This document shows, one piece after another, positions 59,945 through 64,000 of a DNA stretch of 64,000 bases. A model generated the notes under the pieces. That model had not been told where the DNA came from. It did no database searches and saw nothing but the letters and a program-made list of their open reading frames with translations. Source of the DNA: Collinsella aerofaciens. Its GTDB lineage: Bacteria > Actinomycetota > Coriobacteriia > Coriobacteriales > Coriobacteriaceae. A program made the position numbers and the translations under genes. The DNA lies in NCBI RefSeq assembly GCF_019131995.1, contig NZ_JAHONA010000002.1, positions 98,928 to 162,927 of the forward strand. The letters are read 5' to 3'. The number at the start of each line of letters is the position of its first letter. The stretch's first letter is position 1.

Positions 59945-62713
59945 CTACAGCAGCTCGCCGTGGCGTGCAATGTAGCGGCGCTTTGCCAGCTGAGTGAGCG
60001 CGATGTAGGCGGTGACGATGCCGACGAGCAGCGCGAAAAAGCTCGCGGGCAGTGCCATGAGGCCGAGCGCATCGGCGATGGGGCTTGCCGGCAGCCAGGT
60101 GACGAGCGCCAGGCCCAGCACGGTAAGAACGCACAATGCGGGCGCGGCGTGGTCGCGCGGGCTCGGCAGATGCGGGGAGCGCAACATGTGGACCACGAGT
60201 GTCTGCGACCACATGGACTCGACAAACCAGCCGCTCTGGAAGAGCGCAGCAAAGGTCGTCATACCCGTGACGTCGCCCGCAGCGGCAAGCTCGGACCAGC
60301 TTGCGTCCACGGCGGCGGGGCACACGACAAAGAAGAGCGCGGCGAAGGTCACGATGTCAAACAGCGAGCTCACGGGGCCCAGCTCGAGCATAAAGCCCTT
60401 GATGGACGCGGCGTCCCAGGCACGCGGGCGGGCAGTCCAGGCGTCATCGACGGTGTCCCACGGCAGTGCGGTGCACACGATCTCGTAGACCAGCGACAGC
60501 AGTACCAGCTGCAGGGCGCTCATGGGCAAAAACGGCAAGAACAGGCTCGCGACGGTCACGGACAGCACATTGCCAAAGTTGGAGCTCACCGTGGTCTTGA
60601 GGTACTTGAGCAGGTTGCCGTAAGTGCGGCGGCCTTCGATGATGCCGCGCTCGAGCACGCCCAGGTCCTTCTGAAGCAAGATGATATCGGCGGATTCCTT
60701 GGCAATATCGACGGCCGAATCGACCGAGATGCCGCAATCGCTCGCACGCATGGCGGCGGCGTCGTTGATGCCGTCGCCCATAAAGCCCACGGTGTGGCCG
60801 AGCATCTCGCGCATGACACGTACCAGGCGCGCCTTCTGCAGCGGCGAGAGCTTGGTGAAGAGGTGGGTTTTCTCGGCGCGCTCGGCAAGTTCGGCGTCAT
60901 CGAGCGCATCGATCTCGGAGCCGAGCAAGACGTTGCTCGCATCGATACCAATCTGCTCGCAGACGGTGGCGGCGACGCGGTCGTTGTCGCCGGTTAGGAC
61001 CTTGACCGCCACGCCCTTGGCCTCGAGGGTGGCGACGGCGCCCGCGGCACTTGCTTTGGGCGGATCGAGGAAGGCCAAAAAGCCCATCAGCACCATGTCG
61101 CACTCGTCGGCGATGCCAAACTCGCCCACGCAGCGCGGATTGGTCTTCTGCGCCACGGCAATTACGCGTAGGCCCTCGGCGTTAAGTCCGGCGATCTGCT
61201 TGCGAATCTGGGCGAGCTTCTCGTCGGTGAGCGGCTGAGCGATGCCATCGATCTCGACAAAGGAGCAGATCTCGAGCATTTCCTCGGCGGCGCCCTTGGT
61301 AACCATCTGGGTTTTGCCTTGGGCGTCGGCGACAACTACGCTCAGGCGACGGCGCGAGAAATCGAAGGGAACCTCGTCGACCTTGGTGTAGCGGTCGCGC
61401 AGGCTCTGGCCCAGCATGGAATCGGGTGCGACGGTCGAGGGTGTCACATCGGCACGGTCGATTACGGCCAGGTCGATAAGATTTTTGAGGCCGGTCTGGA
61501 AGAAGCTGTTCAAAAACGCATGGCGCAGCACGCGCGCGTCCTCGTTGCCATCGGTGTTGAGGTAGCGCTCGAGCACGATGCGGTCTTCGGTGAGGGTGCC
61601 GGTCTTGTCGCAGCACAGGACGTCCATCGCTCCGAGGTTTTGAATCGCCGGCAGCTCCTTGACGATAACCTGGCGACGGGCGAGGTCCTTGGCGCCCTGC
61701 GACAGGCTCGTGGTCACGATGACGGGAAGCATCTGCGGCGTGATGCCCACGGCCACGCTCGTGGCGAACAGCAGCGCGTCGATGACGTTGCCCTTGGTGG
61801 CGGCGTTGATGGCAAAGACGGCCGGCGCCATAACGAGCATCAGGCGCACCAGCAGCATGGAGACGCTCGAGACGCCGCGGTCAAACGCGCTTTTTTCGCC
61901 GCGCCCGTTGAGCATCTTGGCGATGCCGCCCAGGCAGGTGTCCGAGCCGGTGGCAACGACAAGTGCCATGGCGGCGTCGTTTTGCACGGAGGTGCCGGTA
62001 AAGACGATGTTCTTGCAGGCAGAGAGTGGCAGTGCGGAGCCGTCGGCGCCCTCGACGACGGTGACGGCGGTGGTCTTCTCGACGGCCTCGCTCTCGCCGG
62101 TGAGTGCGGACTCGATCACAAACAGGTCGCGCGCGGTGATGATGCGGGCGTCTGCTGGCACCATATCGCCGGCAGAGAGGCGGATTACATCGCCGGGGAC
62201 GAGCTCGTCGAAGGGGATCTCGATGCGCCCGCCGTCGCGCAGGGCGGTGCAAGTGTTGGAGACCAGGTCCTTAAGGGCCTCGGCCGCATTGCCGCTGCGG
62301 GCTTCCTGGATAAACTTCATACCGCCCGATACCAGCAGCATGATGCCGATGACGATGACCGTGGAGGGGTCGCGCTGCGGCTCGGGTACGGCGAGCACGT
62401 CGATGTAGAGCGAGACCAGCGCGAGCGCGGCGAGGATGCCGGCGAAGGGATCGATGAACGCGTCGGCGATGCGGCGGGCGAGCGTTTTGGTCGTTGCCTC
62501 GATGGTGTTGGGGCCGACGGCGTTCAGGCGCTCAGTTGCCTGCTCGACGGTGAGGCCGTTTGCCGTGGCGTCAAGCAGTACGAGGGCGTCCTCGGCACTA
62601 TGGGTGGCGGCGAATATGGTGTTCTTGGATAGGCCGGTATGAGCGGCAGGGCGCGCCGTGCGGCGGCGCTTGGAGATGGCTTCGAGTACCGTGACGGTTT
62701 TGAGCATCAGCAT
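59945..62713 (-). CDS. mgtA: Magnesium-translocating P-type ATPase
   Basis: 922 residues, the size of MgtA/MgtB. P-type marks are TGES (205-208), DKTGTLT with phosphorylated Asp369, KGAAEEMLE (nucleotide site), TGDN and GDGINDA. The membrane motif GITPQMLPVIV and the N-terminal cation-ATPase domain agree with the type IIIB (MgtA) group, which imports Mg2+ when it is scarce. GGAGG lies 5 bases before ATG 62713. A leader of about 270 nt with its own small reading frame precedes it, and pyrE is divergent. Confidence 0.95.
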   Translation of the reverse strand: MLMLKTVTVLEAISKRRRTARPAAHTGLSKNTIFAATHSAEDALVLLDATANGLTVEQATERLNAVGPNTIEATTKTLARRIADAFIDPFAGILAALALVSLYIDVLAVPEPQRDPSTVIVIGIMLLVSGGMKFIQEARSGNAAEALKDLVSNTCTALRDGGRIEIPFDELVPGDVIRLSAGDMVPADARIITARDLFVIESALTGESEAVEKTTAVTVVEGADGSALPLSACKNIVFTGTSVQNDAAMALVVATGSDTCLGGIAKMLNGRGEKSAFDRGVSSVSMLLVRLMLVMAPAVFAINAATKGNVIDALLFATSVAVGITPQMLPVIVTTSLSQGAKDLARRQVIVKELPAIQNLGAMDVLCCDKTGTLTEDRIVLERYLNTDGNEDARVLRHAFLNSFFQTGLKNLIDLAVIDRADVTPSTVAPDSMLGQSLRDRYTKVDEVPFDFSRRRLSVVVADAQGKTQMVTKGAAEEMLEICSFVEIDGIAQPLTDEKLAQIRKQIAGLNAEGLRVIAVAQKTNPRCVGEFGIADECDMVLMGFLAFLDPPKASAAGAVATLEAKGVAVKVLTGDNDRVAATVCEQIGIDASNVLLGSEIDALDDAELAERAEKTHLFTKLSPLQKARLVRVMREMLGHTVGFMGDGINDAAAMRASDCGISVDSAVDIAKESADIILLQKDLGVLERGIIEGRRTYGNLLKYLKTTVSSNFGNVLSVTVASLFLPFLPMSALQLVLLSLVYEIVCTALPWDTVDDAWTARPRAWDAASIKGFMLELGPVSSLFDIVTFAALFFVVCPAAVDASWSELAAAGDVTGMTTFAALFQSGWFVESMWSQTLVVHMLRSPHLPSPRDHAAPALCVLTVLGLALVTWLPASPIADALGLMALPASFFALLVGIVTAYIALTQLAKRRYIARHGELL

Positions 62714-62784
62714 AGGGTCCTCCTTGTTGAGGGGAGTTAGCGTACGTGTCGTATTTGCTTCAAAAAACCTAGATGTCGCTCACG

Positions 62785-62925
62785 TCAAGCTCTTGAGCCC
62801 ACAAAGGGTGCAGCGCGCCTTTGTGGTGGTTTTGGCGATCTGCCGGTGGCGTTTATGCGTGTGCGGAGTCCTCGCGGCGTGCCGAGGGCGACATGCAGGT
62901 TTTTCGACTAGGACTGCCTTCCATG
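62785..62925 (-). CDS. Leader peptide upstream of mgtA, 46 residues
   Basis: A frame from ATG 62925 to TGA 62785 behind a near-perfect AGGAGG, 6 bases away. The product starts MEGSPSRKTCMSPSATPR and contains 9 Pro and 10 Arg, including SPKPPQRR. The frame ends 71 bp before mgtA. The hairpin 62799-62826 lies in its last third. In enterobacteria a short Pro-rich leader (mgtL) in the mgtA leader links Pro-tRNA charge and Mg2+ to mgtA transcription; this peptide has no visible homology, but position and composition are alike. Confidence 0.55.
62799..62826 (-). promoter_or_regulatory. Hairpin inside the mgtA leader
   Basis: CCACAAAGG (62799-62807) pairs perfectly with CCTTTGTGG (62818-62826). On the minus strand a run of six T follows about 30 bases later (62762-62767). 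It may be part of an attenuator in which the ribosome on the leader frame decides folding. Confidence 0.45.
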
Positions 62926-62991
62926 GCACACCTCCTAAAGGCTGAGCGCAGCGCGCTTTGGGTATCTCGTACCCCTTTTTAATCCGCCCGT

Positions 62992-63020
62992 ATTCTTGAT
63001 GAGGGGGTTTGACATGTCAA
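62992..63020 (-). promoter_or_regulatory. Promoter of the mgtA leader transcript, with palindrome
   Basis: On the minus strand TTGACA (63015-63020) and AAGAAT (62992-62997) are 17 bp apart. The -35 box lies in the perfect palindrome TTGACATGTCAA (63009-63020), which also gives a TTGACA on the plus strand facing pyrE. A regulator could bind here. The 62926-63150 gap holds no gene. Confidence 0.55.
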
Positions 63021-63150
63021 CCCCATTGTTCGGAAAACCATTCCCCCTGACAAAGCCTTTACAGAATGCCGTGGCCCCAAAGCGCGCCCGCATCGACGCT
63101 TCGCCTGCGCTAAACTGGAAGGCACGTACGCGATTACGAGAGGAGCCCGC

Positions 63151-63834
63151 ATGGAGGCTTACAAGCAAGAGTTCATCAAGTTTATGGTCGAGTCCGACGT
63201 CCTTAAGTTCGGCAGCTTTACGCTCAAGAGCGGCCGTCAGTCCCCGTTCTTTATGAACGCCGGCGCTTACGTGACGGGCTATCAGCTCAAGAAGCTGGGC
63301 GAGTATTACGCCCAGGCCATCCACGATAACTTTGGCGACGACTTTGATGTGCTGTTTGGACCGGCCTACAAGGGTATTCCGCTGGCCGTCGTGACCGCCA
63401 TTGCCTACCACGAGCTGTACGGCAAGGAGGTCAAGTACTGCTGCGACCGCAAGGAGGCCAAGGACCACGGTGCCGATAAGGGCAACCTGCTGGGTTATGA
63501 GCCCAAGGACGGCGACCGCGTGGTCATGGTCGAGGACGTTACCACCAGCGGCAAGTCCATCGACGAGACCTATCCCAAGGTCAAGGCTGCTGCCGATGTC
63601 GAGATCAAGGGCCTGATCGTGTCCCTCAACCGCATGGAGGTCGGCAAGGGCGGTGTGACCACCGCGCAGAAGGAGATCGAGGCCAAGTACGGTTTCCCCG
63701 TCGCGAGCATCGTCTCCATGGCCGAGGTCGTCGAGACCCTCTACAACCACGAGATCGACGGCAAGGTTGTCATCGACGACGAGCTCAAGACCGCCATCGA
63801 CGCCTACTACGAGCAGTACGGAGCTCGGGAGTAG
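63151..63834 (+). CDS. pyrE: Orotate phosphoribosyltransferase
   Basis: 227 residues. It makes OMP from orotate and PRPP in pyrimidine synthesis. Marks are FTLKSGRQSPFF (orotate site), FGPAYKGIPLA, CCDRKEAKDHGADKGNLLG (the flexible catalytic loop) and the PRPP loop VVMVEDVTTSGKSI. GAGAGGAG lies upstream of the start. It stands alone; no other pyr gene is present in the window. Confidence 0.96.
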   Translation: MEAYKQEFIKFMVESDVLKFGSFTLKSGRQSPFFMNAGAYVTGYQLKKLGEYYAQAIHDNFGDDFDVLFGPAYKGIPLAVVTAIAYHELYGKEVKYCCDRKEAKDHGADKGNLLGYEPKDGDRVVMVEDVTTSGKSIDETYPKVKAAADVEIKGLIVSLNRMEVGKGGVTTAQKEIEAKYGFPVASIVSMAEVVETLYNHEIDGKVVIDDELKTAIDAYYEQYGARE

Positions 63835-63837
63835 GTA

Positions 63838-63865
63838 GTTACGCGGGTTTACCAACCCGCGTAAC
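63838..63865 (+). terminator. Hairpin after pyrE
   Basis: Perfect 12-bp stem GTTACGCGGGTT with its complement (63854-63865). No T run. Confidence 0.6.
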
Positions 63866-63913
63866 GGCTCGACGCTGCGCGGGCCGCATTTGGACAATCT
63901 GACGTTCAACTTC

Positions 63914-63943
63914 AAGGGCGCGACCAGAAGGTCAGCGCCCTTT
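63914..63943 (+). terminator. Second terminator-like hairpin after pyrE
   Basis: AAGGGCGCGACC and GGTCAGCGCCCTT pair with one bulge around AGAA, then TTT. Confidence 0.6.
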
Positions 63944-63950
63944 CGTTCAA

Positions 63951-64000
63951 GACTTTAGTCTGCTGGCCGCGCAGCGGCCAGCTTTAAACCACCCGCTACG
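63951..64000. mobile_element. Left end of a second IS200-type element, cut by the window edge
   Basis: CTTTAGTCTG is followed by a perfect 9-bp stem with GCA loop (63962-63982) and AAACCACCCGCTACG. The order, stem length, loop and following motif are those of the IS left end at 2901-2961, with paired changes in the stem. The transposase would lie beyond the window. Confidence 0.65.

Noticed and set aside
59818-60252. 144-codon minus-strand frame at the end of mgtA
   Set aside because: Overlaps the mgtA coding end in another frame and continues into a low-complexity GGCAACGGC stretch.

Overview
The window reads as chromosome of a high-GC Gram-positive gut Coriobacteriia, most likely Collinsella (inferred from protein content, codon use and GC-rich composition; no database search was possible). 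Supporting traits are a fused Ech-type [NiFe] hydrogenase, NarL-type sensor systems with multi-membrane sensors, an LPXTG-anchored protein built of pilin-type isopeptide domains, and an AAA ATPase with a DUF4143-like tail.

Layout. 1-2600: end of birA, an ATPase gene bracketed by three palindromes, and coaX. 2719-3925: initiator tRNA gene, an IS200-type insertion, then three 55-bp palindromes. 4068-6943: old-yellow-enzyme type Fe-S flavoprotein and a small double helix-turn-helix protein. 7230-12877: five-gene Ech hydrogenase operon (membrane arm A+B fused, then C, D, E, F). 12887-20441: a 2102-residue sortase-anchored surface protein flanked on both sides by large palindromic elements in mirror order. 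20502-29441: two-component system, divergent ABC-2 exporter, then a LolD/FtsX-type ABC exporter. 29551-32725: DUF362 ferredoxin protein, membrane-anchored alpha/beta hydrolase, hemolysin-III family protein. 32836-41271: CorC-like CBS transporter, small envelope proteins, a degenerate polysaccharide deacetylase, MgtE with a structured leader, and an Nramp-family transporter. 41356-44005: 225-bp element with inverted ends and an OatA-like O-acetyltransferase. 44193-49315: ribokinase, nucleoside hydrolase, luxS, DUF4867 protein, GH1 phospho-beta-glucosidase. 49455-53451: three-gene sensory system. 53562-57858: lipoprotein plus SPFH and zinc-ribbon proteins (one frameshifted). 58183-59763: membrane LuxR regulator (frameshifted N terminus). 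59945-63834: mgtA with an upstream leader peptide, divergent from pyrE. The right edge holds the start of a second IS200-type element.

How it works together. Ech would couple ferredoxin oxidation to H2 production and ion pumping. Magnesium and divalent-metal transport recurs (CorC-like, MgtE, Nramp, MgtA), and the two dedicated magnesium genes, mgtE and mgtA, each carry an elaborate 5' leader. Ribokinase plus nucleoside hydrolase form a ribose/nucleoside salvage pair.

The most interesting unexplained items are the 46-codon proline- and arginine-rich leader peptide in front of mgtA, the switch-like three-way-junction leader of mgtE, the mirror-arranged palindromic elements around the giant surface protein, the triple palindrome around the ATPase gene, and a non-coding 225-bp element with inverted terminal repeats. 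No CRISPR array, prophage or rRNA operon was seen.
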